A DNA stretch of 64,000 nt from Halalkalibacter urbisdiaboli (GCF_002156385.1 NZ_MVJM01000003.1:37410-101409); one strand, 5' to 3'. Counted from the stretch's first letter, positions 1 to 10,513 are shown. Notes: a model not told the origin generated them from the letters alone. Program-made: numbers and translations.

Positions 1-1
1 C

Positions 2-382
2 GCAGCGCAAGCTCTTTATCAGATGGATATAGCTGATACAGATGCTGAAACGGCTCTTCACAGTGTTCTAGATGATGAGGAAGTATCGAGTCCATTTTTA
101 CATGAACTAGTAGAAGGAACGGTTAAACATAAACCAGACTTAGATCGGATTATTTCAGCAAATTTACAAGGTTGGACCATTGATCGGATGGGACATGTTG
201 ACCGTGCGATTGCGAGAATGGCGTTATATGAGATGAAATTCATTGACGACATTCCAATGAATGTAACATTTAATGAAGCCATTGAGCTAGCAAAAGCGTT
301 TGGGGGAGAAGAATCAGGGCGCTTTATAAATGGTGTTTTATCTAAATCAGTTGAAATGATTAATAAAGAAAAAAGCGAATAG
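2..382 (+). CDS. nusB: Transcription antitermination factor NusB (5' end outside window)
   Basis: NusB binds boxA RNA together with ribosomal protein S10 and supports rRNA antitermination. The reading frame is already open at base 2 (AAQALYQMDIADTD), so the first few codons of the usual ~130-residue protein are missing; 126 residues are visible. The family landmarks VDRAIARMALYEM, IPMNVTFNEAIELAK and the GRFINGVLS tail are all present. It is followed 15 bases later by folD, the normal Bacillus order. An internal ATG at 23 could be mistaken for the start, but homology runs upstream of it. Confidence 0.95.
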   Translation, partial: AAQALYQMDIADTDAETALHSVLDDEEVSSPFLHELVEGTVKHKPDLDRIISANLQGWTIDRMGHVDRAIARMALYEMKFIDDIPMNVTFNEAIELAKAFGGEESGRFINGVLSKSVEMINKEKSE

Positions 383-397
383 AGGAGTGGAGAACTC

Positions 398-1243
398 ATG
401 ACAGCGGAATTATTAAATGGAAAAGAACTAGCTGCAAAAAAAAGAGAAGAAATGAAAATTAAAGTAGCACAGTTGAAAGAAACAGGAGTTACGCCTGGAC
501 TAGCAGTTATTTTAGTTGGGGATAATCAAGCATCACTTACGTATGTACGTTCAAAGCAAAAGGCTTGTGAGCAAATCGGGATCCATTCTGTACTTGTTGA
601 ATTGCCTGAAGAAACGTCAGAAGATAAATTATTAGCAGAAATTGATCGTTTAAACGATGATCCTTCCATCGATGGAATTTTAGTTCAATTACCATTACCT
701 AAGCAAATAACAGAGCAGGCGGTAATTGAACGAATCCATCCAAGCAAGGATGTAGATGGTTTTCATCCAATTAGTATTGGGAAAATGATGACAGGCGAAG
801 AAACATTTCTCCCTTGTACACCTTATGGAATTGTTGAAATGCTGAAAGAAGCAAATATTGAGCTTGAAGGGAAGCATGTAGTCGTAGTCGGTCGAAGTAA
901 TATTGTCGGTAAGCCGGTAGGACAGCTTCTTTTAAATGAAAATGCTACTGTTACATACTGTCATTCACGTACAAAGAATTTAGAAGAAATGACAAAGCAA
1001 GCAGATATTTTAATTGCAGCAGTTGGTGTTACAAAAATGATTAAAGAAAAGCATGTTAAGCCAGGGGCTGTTGTTATTGATGTAGGGATTAATCGTGAAA
1101 ACGGAAAACTGTGTGGAGATGTAGACTTTGAAGAAGTGAAAGAAGTAGCATCTCATCTTACACCAGTACCTGGTGGTGTCGGACCAATGACCATTACGAT
1201 GTTGCTTGAAAATACAATTCAGTCTGCAGAACGTCGAGCTTAG
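398..1243 (+). CDS. folD: Bifunctional methylenetetrahydrofolate dehydrogenase/cyclohydrolase
   Basis: FolD interconverts 5,10-methylene-, methenyl- and 10-formyl-tetrahydrofolate in the cytoplasm, supplying one-carbon units for purines and formyl-Met. The 281-residue length is typical. The catalytic Tyr-x3-Lys motif is Y49/K53 (YVRSK), the substrate motif DGILVQLPLP lies near residue 90, the NADP-binding VVGRSNIVGKP lies near 165 and PGGVGPMT is near the C-terminus. The ATG follows GGAG by a good spacing. It sits in the nusB-folD-xseA-xseB-ispA run, probably one transcript. Confidence 0.97.
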   Translation: MTAELLNGKELAAKKREEMKIKVAQLKETGVTPGLAVILVGDNQASLTYVRSKQKACEQIGIHSVLVELPEETSEDKLLAEIDRLNDDPSIDGILVQLPLPKQITEQAVIERIHPSKDVDGFHPISIGKMMTGEETFLPCTPYGIVEMLKEANIELEGKHVVVVGRSNIVGKPVGQLLLNENATVTYCHSRTKNLEEMTKQADILIAAVGVTKMIKEKHVKPGAVVIDVGINRENGKLCGDVDFEEVKEVASHLTPVPGGVGPMTITMLLENTIQSAERRA

Positions 1244-1251
1244 GAGTAGCA

Positions 1252-2607
1252 ATGGCTACAGAGAATATCCTAACTGTTTCTGAAGTTACTCGCCATATTA
1301 AAGGACTATTAGAAGATGATTACCTCTTACAGGATGTTTGGTTAAGGGGAGAATTGTCTAACTTTAAGCATCATAGTCGGGGACATATGTATTTTACCGT
1401 TAAGGACCAAAATTCTCGTCTTCAGTCTGTAATGTTTGCAGGAAATAATCGTTTTCTGCGTTTTAAGCCTGAGGATGGGATGAAGGTACTCATACGAGGT
1501 GAAATCAATGTGTACGAGCCGTATGGTCAGTATCAGTTGTATGTAAAGGAAATGCAGCCTGATGGTGTTGGAAGCTTATACTTAGCCTATGAAAGATTGA
1601 AAGCATCCCTTGAGCAAGAGGGGTTATTTGCTGATGCGAGAAAAAAGGCAATTCCTAGGTTTCCAAGAAGAGTTGCTATCATTACCTCTCCAACAGGAGC
1701 TGCGATACGAGATATGATGACCACGATTAAACGTCGATGCCCGATCGTTCACGTTACGCTTTTACCTGTCCTTGTACAAGGGGACGAAGCTCCACTTTCC
1801 ATTAAACAAGCTATCGAGCAAGCTAATTTAACTAATTGGTTTGATGTTATCATTGTTGGGAGAGGTGGCGGTTCGATTGAGGAGCTCTGGGCCTTTAATG
1901 ATGAACAGGTTGCCCGTGCAATTGCACAGTCCAGTGTTCCGATTATATCTGCTGTTGGGCATGAAACAGACTTTACAATAAGTGATTTTGTAGCTGATTT
2001 ACGAGCACCAACACCGACCGGCGCAGCAGAATTGGCTGTACCTGATTTGGACACGTTACAGCAACAAGTCTCCTCACTACGAAAGCGTTTAGTAAGAACG
2101 GTAAAAGGTCAAGTGGACGATCATAAACGTCAGTTAAATCGTTATCAACGTTCATATGCATTCCGCTATCCGGAGCAACTAGTTCAACAGAAAGAGCAAC
2201 AGCTTGACGGATATATTGACCAGTTAAAGAAATCGGCATCTCGCCTTATCTCTGAGCAAAGACGTTCCTACTTTGATCTTGATAAAGGATTACAGCGCAA
2301 CCACCCTAAGCTCCAAGTGAAGCAAGCAGGGGAACGGGTACAGAACCTACATCAGGAGCTACAAAGACGAATGCATGAGCAACTTCAAGCAAAGAAAACA
2401 CCGTTTCAGAGGTTAATAGGAGAGTTGAATTTATTAAGCCCACTCCGTATTATGGAACGAGGATACAGCTTAGCGTATGAGGAAGGGTCAAATAACATCA
2501 TTAAATCAACTGAGCAAGTTGAAGTTGGTTCTAATATAACATTAAGGGTTCATAATGGAGAACTCGCTTGTCAAGTTAAACAAAAACGGACACTTCATGA
2601 ACAATAG
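1252..2607 (+). CDS. xseA: Exodeoxyribonuclease VII large subunit
   Basis: XseA is the catalytic subunit of exonuclease VII, which degrades single-stranded DNA and acts in repair. The 451 residues begin with the OB-fold nucleic-acid-binding domain (about 1-105, including WLRGELSNFKHHSRGHMYF), followed by the catalytic core with PTGAAIRDM and GRGGGSIEELWAFNDE, then a long coiled-coil C-terminal half that holds the small subunits. It starts 8 bases after folD stops and is followed by xseB after a 42-base gap. Length and motifs are standard. Confidence 0.96.
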   Translation: MATENILTVSEVTRHIKGLLEDDYLLQDVWLRGELSNFKHHSRGHMYFTVKDQNSRLQSVMFAGNNRFLRFKPEDGMKVLIRGEINVYEPYGQYQLYVKEMQPDGVGSLYLAYERLKASLEQEGLFADARKKAIPRFPRRVAIITSPTGAAIRDMMTTIKRRCPIVHVTLLPVLVQGDEAPLSIKQAIEQANLTNWFDVIIVGRGGGSIEELWAFNDEQVARAIAQSSVPIISAVGHETDFTISDFVADLRAPTPTGAAELAVPDLDTLQQQVSSLRKRLVRTVKGQVDDHKRQLNRYQRSYAFRYPEQLVQQKEQQLDGYIDQLKKSASRLISEQRRSYFDLDKGLQRNHPKLQVKQAGERVQNLHQELQRRMHEQLQAKKTPFQRLIGELNLLSPLRIMERGYSLAYEEGSNNIIKSTEQVEVGSNITLRVHNGELACQVKQKRTLHEQ

Positions 2608-2649
2608 GGAATTGGCTTATCGGATAATAGGATTGCTAGGGGGATAGAT

Positions 2650-2892
2650 ATGTCGGAGAGAAAAGAAGAACTTACGTTTGAAGAAGCAATGGAAAAGTTG
2701 GAAGAGGTCGTCGAACAGCTAGAAAAAGGGGATGTAGCTTTAGAAAAAGCAATTTCAATGTTTCAGGAAGGGATGGCCCTTTCCAAACAGTGTCATGAAA
2801 AATTAGTTAAAGTTGAAAAGCAGATGGATCAAATCCTTCATGCAGATGGCGAAATTGAAGAAGTTCGCTTGATGGAGGACGAGGAAGAGTGA
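2650..2892 (+). CDS. xseB: Exodeoxyribonuclease VII small subunit
   Basis: XseB is the small helical subunit that packs on the coiled coil of XseA. The 80 residues contain the family pattern [19 protein letters not shown] followed by [14 protein letters not shown] and an acidic tail. A GGGG ribosome site precedes the ATG. Its stop overlaps the GTG start of ispA by four bases (GTGA), a sign of translational coupling. Confidence 0.96.
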   Translation: MSERKEELTFEEAMEKLEEVVEQLEKGDVALEKAISMFQEGMALSKQCHEKLVKVEKQMDQILHADGEIEEVRLMEDEEE

Positions 2893-3773
2893 ATCAAGAA
2901 CTTAAGGACTTTTTACAACAACAAAAGGACATCATTGAAGACAAATTACCTCAACATATTCAAAAACTACAGGCTCCACAATCCTTAAAGGACGCAATGA
3001 TTTATTCATTACAGGCTGGTGGAAAACGAATTCGACCGGTACTTTTACTTGCAACGTTGCGTAGTTTTGGTAAAAGTCTTGAATATGGTATCGACATCGC
3101 CTGTGCAATTGAGATGATTCATACCTATTCGTTAATTCATGATGATTTACCTGCAATGGATGATGACGATTTACGACGTGGTAAGCCAACAAACCATAAA
3201 GTATTCGGGGAAGCTGTCGCAATATTAGCTGGCGATGCACTTCTAACGTATAGCTTTGAATTAATCGCATCTTTGCAAACAAGTCCACCTCATATCCAAC
3301 TACTTCTTATCCGGGAATTAGCTAAAGCAGCCGGGCCAGAGGGAATGGTTGGTGGACAAGTTGCAGATTTAGAAGGGGAAAATAAAACGTTAGAGCTAGA
3401 AGATTTAGCATATATTCACCATCATAAAACCGGGGATCTTTTAGCTTTTTCCGTTATTGCTGGTGCAATTTTAGCTGGTGCTGAGGTAGAAGAAGTAGAA
3501 AACCTTCGTAAATTTGCGAGAGAACTTGGCCTTCTTTTTCAAATTAAGGATGATATTCTTGACGTAGAGGGCGATGTTCAAACAATTGGTAAACCAGTTG
3601 GAAGCGACGACGGAAACAATAAGAGTACATATGTAAGCTTATTAGGAATTGAAGAAGCAAAAACTTTGTTAACTATGCATACTTTAAAAGCAAAAGAATA
3701 TCTATATGGTGTAAATATGGACCATGCGTTTCTTGATTCTTTAACAGAGTACATTGTTCATCGTGATCATTAA
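2889..3773 (+). CDS. ispA: Farnesyl diphosphate synthase
   Basis: This trans-prenyltransferase condenses isopentenyl diphosphate with dimethylallyl and geranyl diphosphate to give farnesyl diphosphate. The first aspartate-rich motif ([10 protein letters not shown], residues 85-94) has the two-residue insertion usual in bacterial FPP synthases, and the second is KDDILD near residue 217. The 294-residue length is normal. The start is GTG inside the xseB stop region. Its partner in the pathway, dxs, lies about 1.3 kb downstream, separated by the OLE RNA and oapA. Confidence 0.94.
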   Translation: MNQELKDFLQQQKDIIEDKLPQHIQKLQAPQSLKDAMIYSLQAGGKRIRPVLLLATLRSFGKSLEYGIDIACAIEMIHTYSLIHDDLPAMDDDDLRRGKPTNHKVFGEAVAILAGDALLTYSFELIASLQTSPPHIQLLLIRELAKAAGPEGMVGGQVADLEGENKTLELEDLAYIHHHKTGDLLAFSVIAGAILAGAEVEEVENLRKFARELGLLFQIKDDILDVEGDVQTIGKPVGSDDGNNKSTYVSLLGIEEAKTLLTMHTLKAKEYLYGVNMDHAFLDSLTEYIVHRDH

Positions 3774-3801
3774 GGCGAGTATCTAATTGTCCATTCTTGA
3801 A

Positions 3802-3830
3802 TTGAGCTTATGATCTCCGTATGCTATAAT
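3802..3830 (+). promoter_or_regulatory. Sigma-A-type promoter for OLE RNA
   Basis: TTGAGC at 3802-3807 and TATAAT at 3825-3830 are separated by exactly 17 bases, just after ispA. Transcription would start near 3837, which matches the point where conserved-looking RNA sequence begins. This suggests OLE RNA can be made independently of the upstream operon, although read-through from ispA is also likely. Confidence 0.6.
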
Positions 3831-3836
3831 AGCGAT

Positions 3837-4450
3837 ACATGAGAGTGGTGCAGTATTCTAGTCAGTTCTCCCTTCTTGAAGGCGGGGCTAAAAATCCGCC
3901 AAAGGGCACATCGATGAAGCTCCTTGTTTTGGCTTGAGGCGCCCAGCCTTGGGTCTAAGCTGGGAGAAAAGGTAGAAGGGCGATCCGCAAAGGCATGTGG
4001 GCGATGACCCTTCTACTGTGGAGGCCTTCTACTCGGTCCATACGTGTGTATGGCTCAAGAGTAGAGGGTATGAACCTGCAAAGGCAATCTAGGGAGGTTG
4101 TCTGCAGCGTAGCCTGCCTTGAGTGGAGATAGAGGGGATGATGGGCAAATGGTGCGTCTTTTGTCGGCCAACAAGAGGGGCAACTTACCATCTGAAATCT
4201 ACTCTGCAAAAGAGGATAAAAGAAGGGCACGGAACTGCTGAGGAAATCTCCTAGACTGTTCAACTGACATTTAAAGAGGATTACAGTGTAGACTAAGTGG
4301 TAATTCAGTCTGACGTTTGGCGACAGCGTCAAACTCAGCGTAAAGGGAAACCGCCTTTGCGGCGACGCAATGGTGCTGAGTTGGGAAAGCCTACTGGACC
4401 TAAGCTACAGAGTTTACTCTTTAAATGACCACTCCACCACATAGACATTG
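3837..4450 (+). ncRNA. ole: OLE RNA (ornate, large, extremophilic RNA)
   Basis: The ~700-base gap between ispA and the next gene has no convincing ORF but is purine-rich, GC-richer than its flanks and full of short inverted repeats, for example the paired arms around GGTAGAAGGGCG and GACCCTTCTACT and the loop-rich segment at 4320-4400. OLE RNAs are about 600 nt, occur in extremophilic and alkaliphilic Firmicutes, and lie directly upstream of oapA among isoprenoid genes. Position, size and the oapA neighbour all match. OLE forms a membrane-associated ribonucleoprotein with OapA and other Oap proteins, and is tied to tolerance of cold, alcohol and magnesium stress. The 5' end is taken from the promoter; the 3' end is approximate. 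Confidence 0.88.
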
Positions 4451-4473
4451 ATAAAGGTAATAGAGGAGAGAAA

Positions 4474-5082
4474 ATGAAACCTCTTTTGAAATCTATACAT
4501 TGGAGTTTGGGAATTGCCGTTATCACACTCGTGTTAGCGGCTATTTTTTCAATTTTTTCCACTTTTTTATTAAGTGGTGTGACGTGGGCTGTCGGAATGT
4601 TCATCGTCCTTGTCATTGTTTTGATTGGTGTTATTTTTGATACAATTGGGATTGCCGCAACAGCAGCAAATGAAAAGCCATTTCATGCAATGGCGTCAGA
4701 GCGGCTAGTGGGAGCAAAGCACGCTGTATTAATTACAAGAAATGCAGATAAGTTTGCAAACTTTTGTAATGATGTGATTGGCGATATATCGGGTATTATT
4801 AGTGGGACCGCTTCGGCTTATGTTGTGATACAATTAGCTTTACAGCTTGGTTATTCAGAAACATCTGCACAGCAATTTGCGCTGTCAATTCTTTTTACGA
4901 GCGTAGTTGCCGCTCTAACTGTTGGAGGTAAGGCGATTGGAAAAACAGTGGCCATTCACTATGCAACAGCGATTATTTATCAAGTAGGTAGATTGTTATA
5001 CATTTTAGAGGTAAACTTAAAGATAAAAATATTTTCTTCAAATGGAAAAACAAAGAGGAAAGAGAATAAGACTCGAAAGTGA
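4474..5082 (+). CDS. oapA: OLE-associated membrane protein OapA
   Basis: OapA is a membrane protein that binds OLE RNA and recruits it to the membrane. The 202-residue product has several hydrophobic segments (about 14-38, 42-65, 118-140 and 148-170) with the DUF21-like stretch [20 protein letters not shown] between them and a very basic C-terminus that could contact RNA. The ATG follows GAGGAG with good spacing. It lies directly after OLE RNA and 10 bases before the chosen dxs start, as in other OLE-bearing bacilli. Confidence 0.88.
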   Translation: MKPLLKSIHWSLGIAVITLVLAAIFSIFSTFLLSGVTWAVGMFIVLVIVLIGVIFDTIGIAATAANEKPFHAMASERLVGAKHAVLITRNADKFANFCNDVIGDISGIISGTASAYVVIQLALQLGYSETSAQQFALSILFTSVVAALTVGGKAIGKTVAIHYATAIIYQVGRLLYILEVNLKIKIFSSNGKTKRKENKTRK

Positions 5083-5092
5083 GGGTTTCTAC

Positions 5093-6982
5093 GTGAAGCT
5101 AGAAGATTTAAAAAGCCCGAGCATGATCAAGCAATATTCAAAGAAAGAATTAGAAAGTCTTGCAGAAGACATTCGCACCTTTCTTATTGAAAAGCTCTCA
5201 GTTACAGGTGGTCACTTAGGGCCGAACTTAGGGGTTGTAGAATTAACTTTAGCCCTCCACCACATATTTGATAGCCCAAAAGACAAATTTATATGGGACG
5301 TAGGCCATCAAGCGTATGTCCATAAAATTTTGACTGGACGAGCTGATCAGTTTGATAAGCTTCGTCAGTATAAAGGGCTGTGCGGCTTTCCAAAACGAAA
5401 TGAAAGTGAGCATGATGTTTGGGAAACAGGGCACAGTTCAACTTCTTTATCTGCTGCAATGGGAATGGCTACTGCTAGAGATTTAAAGGGATCAGATGAG
5501 AATGTGGTTGCTATTATTGGTGATGGTGCCTTAACGGGTGGTATTGCTCTAGAAGCCCTCAATCACATCGGACATGAACAAAAGGATTTAATTGTCGTGT
5601 TAAATGACAACGAAATGTCGATCGCTCCAAATGTAGGTGCATTACATAATGTGTTGGGACGATTACGAACAGCTGGAAAATACAAAAAAGCGAAAGAAGA
5701 ACTTGAACAGCTAATCAAAAAGATTCCTGCCTTTGGTGGGAAACTCGCAACGACAGCAGAACGTGTCAAGGATAGCTTGAAGTATTTACTAGTCTCAGGA
5801 ATCTTTTTTGAAGAGCTAGGATTTACGTATTTAGGTCCAGTTGATGGACATGATCTAGACGATTTAAAGGAAAACTTAAAATATGCGAAGAAGACGAGCG
5901 GACCTGTCCTAATTCACGTATTAACGAAAAAAGGAAAAGGCTACGAGCCGGCTGAAAATGATGCAAAAGGAACCTGGCACGGACTAGGACCATACAAAAT
6001 TGAATCTGGCGAAGTTGTAAGTAAGCCGGGACCACCTAGTTATAGTGGGGTATTTGCTGAAACATTGAAGAAAATCGCACGTGAGGATAAGCGAATTGTG
6101 GCGATTACGGCTGCGATGCCTGGAGGAACAAAGCTAGATGTGTTTGCTAAAGAGTTTCCTGAAAGAATGATTGATGTTGGAATTGCTGAACAGCATGCAA
6201 CAACAATGGCTGGTGGTTTGGCAACACAAGGGTTAAAACCCGTATTTGCTGTGTATTCAACCTTCTTACAACGCGGCTATGACCAAGTGGTTCATGACAT
6301 TTGCCGTCAAAACTTAAATGTCGTATTCGCAATTGATCGTGCTGGGCTAGTTGGAGCTGATGGTGAAACACACCAAGGGGTTTTTGATATAGCGTACCTT
6401 CGTCACATTCCGAATATGAAAATCTTAAATCCTAAAGATGAAAATGAACTACAGCATATGATTTATACTGCGACTTCATATGATGACGGTCCGATCGCTG
6501 TACGCTACCCACGTGGTAATGGCTATGGTGTTAAAATGGATGAGACACTTAAGCAGCTTCCGATTGGGAAATGGGAAACATTACAGGATGGACATGATGC
6601 CTGTATTCTAACTTTCAGTACGATGATTCCAGTGGCAGAAGAAGCCGTTCAGCAATTAAGTAATCACGGATTATCGGTTAAACTTGTAAACGCCAATTCT
6701 GTAAAACCACTTGATGAAGAATTACTTATTGAATTGGCTTCACAGAATATCCCAATTCTTACACTAGAGGAAGCAGCTCTTCAAGGTGGTTTTGGAAGTG
6801 CAGTATTAGAGTTTTATCATGATAAAGGCTTCCGTAATATCGAAGTAACTCGAATGGGTCTTCCTGATTACTTTATCGAACATGGTAGTGTCCCTGAGTT
6901 ATTAGAAGAGGTTGGCTTAACATCAGCGGGGGTAACGGAAAAATTACTTGAGCTTGTACCAAGAAAGAAACAAAGGGCGTAA
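5093..6982 (+). CDS. dxs: 1-deoxy-D-xylulose-5-phosphate synthase
   Basis: Dxs condenses pyruvate with glyceraldehyde 3-phosphate using thiamine diphosphate, the first step of the MEP isoprenoid pathway. The TPP motif GDGALTGG lies at residues 143-150 and the transketolase-type pyrimidine domain includes [10 protein letters not shown] start at GTG 5093, giving 629 residues that align with the Bacillus N-terminus ([15 protein letters not shown] near 43). The longer frame from 5042 would overlap oapA and adds unrelated residues. A GTGAGG sequence 7-9 bases upstream serves as ribosome site. Confidence 0.95.
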   Translation: MKLEDLKSPSMIKQYSKKELESLAEDIRTFLIEKLSVTGGHLGPNLGVVELTLALHHIFDSPKDKFIWDVGHQAYVHKILTGRADQFDKLRQYKGLCGFPKRNESEHDVWETGHSSTSLSAAMGMATARDLKGSDENVVAIIGDGALTGGIALEALNHIGHEQKDLIVVLNDNEMSIAPNVGALHNVLGRLRTAGKYKKAKEELEQLIKKIPAFGGKLATTAERVKDSLKYLLVSGIFFEELGFTYLGPVDGHDLDDLKENLKYAKKTSGPVLIHVLTKKGKGYEPAENDAKGTWHGLGPYKIESGEVVSKPGPPSYSGVFAETLKKIAREDKRIVAITAAMPGGTKLDVFAKEFPERMIDVGIAEQHATTMAGGLATQGLKPVFAVYSTFLQRGYDQVVHDICRQNLNVVFAIDRAGLVGADGETHQGVFDIAYLRHIPNMKILNPKDENELQHMIYTATSYDDGPIAVRYPRGNGYGVKMDETLKQLPIGKWETLQDGHDACILTFSTMIPVAEEAVQQLSNHGLSVKLVNANSVKPLDEELLIELASQNIPILTLEEAALQGGFGSAVLEFYHDKGFRNIEVTRMGLPDYFIEHGSVPELLEEVGLTSAGVTEKLLELVPRKKQRA

Positions 6983-6985
6983 ACA

Positions 6986-7813
6986 ATGGCAAAAAAAGAA
7001 AGAGTCGATGTTTTACTTGTCGAGCGAGGATTGACAGAAACAAGGGAAAAAGCAAAGCGATCCATAATGGCTGGTTTGGTCTATTCTGACTCAGAACGAA
7101 TTGATAAGCCTGGGATGAAAATTGATACGGAGGCCCCTTTAAGTGTAAAAGGTGACGTATTGCCTTATGTAAGTCGAGGGGGGCTGAAGCTTGAGAAAGC
7201 AATTGAAGTATTCCAGCTATCATTACAAGATAAAGTTGTATTAGATATCGGCGCTTCAACGGGTGGCTTTACAGATTGTTCTTTACAAAATGGGGCAAAA
7301 GCTGTTTATGCGTTAGATGTGGGTTATAATCAACTTGCTTGGAAACTTCGCCAAGATGAACGTGTCATCGTTATGGAGCGGACAAATTTTCGTTATGTAA
7401 AGCCTGAGGATTTAGTTAAAGGACTTCCTCATTTTGCGACAATTGATGTTTCGTTTATCTCCTTAAAAATAATATTACCTGTATTAAGAACGATTCTTTT
7501 ACAGGGAGGAGACGTCGTTGCACTCGTGAAACCGCAATTTGAAGCAGGACGGGAACAAGTTGGGAAAAAGGGGATTGTTAGAGAGCCATCAGTCCATGAA
7601 CAGGTTCTTGAATCTATGGTCACTTTTGCTGTGAATGAAGGGTTCGATGTTAGTGGTATCGACTATTCTCCTATAAAAGGCGGAGAGGGTAATATTGAAT
7701 TTTTACTTCATCTTCATAAAGCGGAAGTAGAACAAGGAATGATCAAAACAAACCAAACGATAAAAGGTGTCGTTCATTCTGCTCATGAGCAATTAAAAGC
7801 AAAAGCTGAGTAA
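6986..7813 (+). CDS. TlyA-family S4/FtsJ-like rRNA methyltransferase (YqxC type)
   Basis: The 275-residue protein joins an N-terminal S4 RNA-binding domain (about 5-65) to an FtsJ-like Rossmann methyltransferase domain with the SAM motif VLDIGASTGGFTDCSLQ near residue 85 and VALVKPQFE near 170. Related TlyA proteins 2'-O-methylate 16S and 23S rRNA cytidines. The Bacillus ortholog is yqxC; activity there is inferred by family. It starts 3 bases after dxs and ends before a strong terminator, so it closes this operon. Confidence 0.92.
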   Translation: MAKKERVDVLLVERGLTETREKAKRSIMAGLVYSDSERIDKPGMKIDTEAPLSVKGDVLPYVSRGGLKLEKAIEVFQLSLQDKVVLDIGASTGGFTDCSLQNGAKAVYALDVGYNQLAWKLRQDERVIVMERTNFRYVKPEDLVKGLPHFATIDVSFISLKIILPVLRTILLQGGDVVALVKPQFEAGREQVGKKGIVREPSVHEQVLESMVTFAVNEGFDVSGIDYSPIKGGEGNIEFLLHLHKAEVEQGMIKTNQTIKGVVHSAHEQLKAKAE

Positions 7814-7962
7814 CACCTTTCTCATAGCTAAAAAAGTGGAGGCTGAGGCACCGTTTCTTATGATACATGAGTCTCCATCTTATCGTTCAACTACCGGCGA
7901 AGGTGTTTTGCCTATAAAACCGCTTATCGTAAGGCTTTAAAAGCTGTAGGACTTTGCATATT

Positions 7963-8016
7963 GGGGGTGTCACAAAAAGGTAAAATACAACCCTTTTGGT
8001 GACACCCCCTTTTTGT
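7963..8016 (+). terminator. Rho-independent terminator after tlyA
   Basis: A GGGGGTGTCAC arm pairs with GTGACACCCCC, extended inward by an AAAAGG/CCTTTT match, and is followed by a T-rich run. It separates the dxs/tlyA transcript from argR. The rest of the 7814-8178 gap shows nothing else recognisable. Confidence 0.8.
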
Positions 8017-8178
8017 AATACGATTAACAGGAGCGATGAATAAAAACATGTATACATTAAAGGAATGCTATAATGATTTCCATTCATCATTTGCATAAAT
8101 ATAAGTGTGTATGTATTGAATTACATCTCGTTTCAGGAGATAATATAGATAAGACTAAATAAAAGATAGGTGATCCGA

Positions 8179-8628
8179 TTGAATAAAGGTCAGCGTCATA
8201 TAAAAATAAGAGAAATTATCGCTAATCATGAGGTGGAAACACAGGATGACCTCGTTGAACAGTTAAAACGTGCAGGATATAATATCACTCAGGCTACTGT
8301 CTCACGTGACATTAAAGAGCTACACCTTGTTAAGGTTCCGATGATTGACGGGAGATACAAATATAGTTTGCCAGCTGATCAACGATTTAATCCTCTCCAA
8401 AAACTTAAACGAGCATTGATGGATAGTTTTGTCAGCATTGATCGTTCAGAAAATTTAATTGTCATGAAAACATTGCCTGGAAATGCCAATGCGATTGGTG
8501 CCTTAATTGACAACCTTGATTGGGAAGAAATTATGGGAACAATTTGTGGAGACGATACGATTTTAATTATTTGCAAAAAGAAGGAAGATACTCCTGAGAT
8601 AACGGAACGATTTTTAGACATGCTTTAA
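8179..8628 (+). CDS. argR: Arginine repressor ArgR/AhrC
   Basis: ArgR is a hexameric, arginine-responsive repressor of arginine biosynthesis and activator of its catabolism. The N-terminal winged helix carries [17 protein letters not shown], and the C-terminal oligomerisation/arginine domain carries [15 protein letters not shown] and [14 protein letters not shown] choose TTG 8179, giving 149 residues starting [14 protein letters not shown] as in Bacillus AhrC, with an AGGTGAT ribosome site at the right distance. The upstream GTG at 8170 lies inside that site. It precedes recN, the conserved order. Confidence 0.95.
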   Translation: MNKGQRHIKIREIIANHEVETQDDLVEQLKRAGYNITQATVSRDIKELHLVKVPMIDGRYKYSLPADQRFNPLQKLKRALMDSFVSIDRSENLIVMKTLPGNANAIGALIDNLDWEEIMGTICGDDTILIICKKKEDTPEITERFLDML

Positions 8629-8672
8629 GTATGTTCATTCCCAGATAGATTATGATTTAAGGGTGGGGAGAA

Positions 8673-10400
8673 ATGTTAATTGAATTATCGATCAAGCATT
8701 TTGCAATTATCGAAGAGTTAACCATCCCCTTTGAAAAAGGTCTCACTGTTTTAACAGGAGAGACAGGGGCTGGTAAATCAATTATTATTGATGCGATTGG
8801 CTTGCTTCTTGGAGGAAGAGGTTCGGTTGAATTTGTCCGACATGGCGAAAAACGGGCTGAAATTGAAGGGTTATTTAGTATTGAAAATGAACATCCGGTT
8901 TTGAGAAAAATGGAGGACTTAGGCATAGAAATTGAGGAGAACATGCTCATTTTAAGGCGCGATATTAATGCACAAGGAAAAAGCATTTGCCGAATTAATG
9001 GCAAGCTTGTTACGCTCGGTATTTTGCGAGAAATAGGTCAAACGCTTGTTGATATTCATGGGCAGCATGAACATCAAGCATTGATGCAAACGGAATACCA
9101 TATTAGCATGCTCGATAGCTTTGCAAAGGACGAACTTCACTCGACTCTAGAAGAGTACCAACATTTATATGGACGGTTACGAAGCTTACAAAAGCAAGTA
9201 AAGGCTTTAAATGAAAATGAACAAGAAATGGCACAAAAAGTTGATTTATTTCGTTATCAACTTGATGAAATTGGACAGGCTAATTTAGAGCCTGATGAAG
9301 ACGTCCGGCTAACAGAAGAGCGTCATAAGCTTTCTAATAGTGAGAAGCTTTATAAAACGCTCCAAGATGGTTATGAAAGCTTATATGGTGACGGAAGAGG
9401 ACTTGATTTTCTTTCAAATGCTGTTTCTCACTTAGAAGAAGCCGCTTCAATTGATAAAAGCCTTGCCACGTTATTTGAAAATGTAAGCAATAGCTATTAC
9501 TTACTTGAAGAAGCGACCTTTTCGTTACGAGATCAAATAGAAGATGTGGAGTTTGACCCTAATCGCTTAGAAATGATTGAGGAACGTTTAGATGAAATTC
9601 AACGGTTAAAAAGAAAATATGGAGCAACCGTTGAGGATATTTTAGAATATGCTGCAAAGATTGAGGACGAATTAGATACGCTTATTCATAAGGATGACCG
9701 AATTCAACGGTTACAAGAGGAGCTTGACTCATTATTGTTAGATGTCGCTGTCGAAGCTAAGGCGATAACTGAGATTCGATTAAAAGCCGCAAAGAAATTA
9801 ACCGAAGCGATACATAAACAATTAAAGGCCCTCTATATGGAGAAAACGGTGTTTGATATTCGTATTCAGGATAGAATCTCAAGTAAACAAGAAAACCTTA
9901 AAAATCCCGTCGGTCATTTTGGTCCAAATGGGAAGGATGAAGTTGAGTTTTTCATTGCTACGAATCCAGGTGAACCACTTAAACCTTTGACAAAAATCGC
10001 TTCTGGCGGTGAGATTTCAAGAATTATGCTTGCGTTAAAATCAATTTTTTCATCAAACCAAGGATTAACCTCAGTTATTTTTGATGAAGTTGATACAGGT
10101 GTCAGTGGAAGAGTTGCTCAAGCAATAGCTGAGAAAATTCACGGTATTTCGGCGAATTCTCAAGTTTTATGTATCACCCATTTACCACAAGTGGCTGCTA
10201 TGGCGGATACACATTTGTACATTTCAAAACAGGAAAATGAACACCGTGTTAAAACATCAGTGACACCTTTGTCTATGAATGAAAAAGCTCATGAAATTGC
10301 GCGAATGATTTCAGGTGTGGAAGTGACGGAATTAACGAAAAAGCATGCGGAGGAATTACTTGTACTTGCTGCGCAACACAAGAAAGAAATGAAAAGCTAA
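8673..10400 (+). CDS. recN: DNA repair protein RecN
   Basis: RecN is an SMC-like ATPase that tethers broken DNA ends and starts recombinational repair. The 575 residues include Walker A GETGAGKS (29-36), a central coiled coil (about 150-380), the ABC signature ASGGEISRIMLALKS and Walker B VIFDEVDTGVSGR. The ATG follows GGGGAG. A hairpin terminator overlaps its last codons and the bases after it. Confidence 0.96.
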   Translation: MLIELSIKHFAIIEELTIPFEKGLTVLTGETGAGKSIIIDAIGLLLGGRGSVEFVRHGEKRAEIEGLFSIENEHPVLRKMEDLGIEIEENMLILRRDINAQGKSICRINGKLVTLGILREIGQTLVDIHGQHEHQALMQTEYHISMLDSFAKDELHSTLEEYQHLYGRLRSLQKQVKALNENEQEMAQKVDLFRYQLDEIGQANLEPDEDVRLTEERHKLSNSEKLYKTLQDGYESLYGDGRGLDFLSNAVSHLEEAASIDKSLATLFENVSNSYYLLEEATFSLRDQIEDVEFDPNRLEMIEERLDEIQRLKRKYGATVEDILEYAAKIEDELDTLIHKDDRIQRLQEELDSLLLDVAVEAKAITEIRLKAAKKLTEAIHKQLKALYMEKTVFDIRIQDRISSKQENLKNPVGHFGPNGKDEVEFFIATNPGEPLKPLTKIASGGEISRIMLALKSIFSSNQGLTSVIFDEVDTGVSGRVAQAIAEKIHGISANSQVLCITHLPQVAAMADTHLYISKQENEHRVKTSVTPLSMNEKAHEIARMISGVEVTELTKKHAEELLVLAAQHKKEMKS

Positions 10401-10423
10401 CCAATAAAGGTTAGCTTTTTTCT
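10391..10423 (+). terminator. Terminator after recN
   Basis: AAAAGCTAACC and GGTTAGCTTTTTT form a perfect short hairpin followed by a T run, starting in the recN stop region. Confidence 0.85.
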
Positions 10424-10513
10424 TTCTAATCCAGTTATAAATGTAGGTCCACAAGGTAACATTAATAGTACAGCCATATGAGGTGTGGGCTGGGAGCTAG
10501 GAGTGTGAAGAGA

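Noticed and set aside
3955..4332. Minus-strand 125-codon ORF inside the OLE region
   Set aside because: Chance open frame across a structured RNA; no ribosome site and no protein-like pattern.
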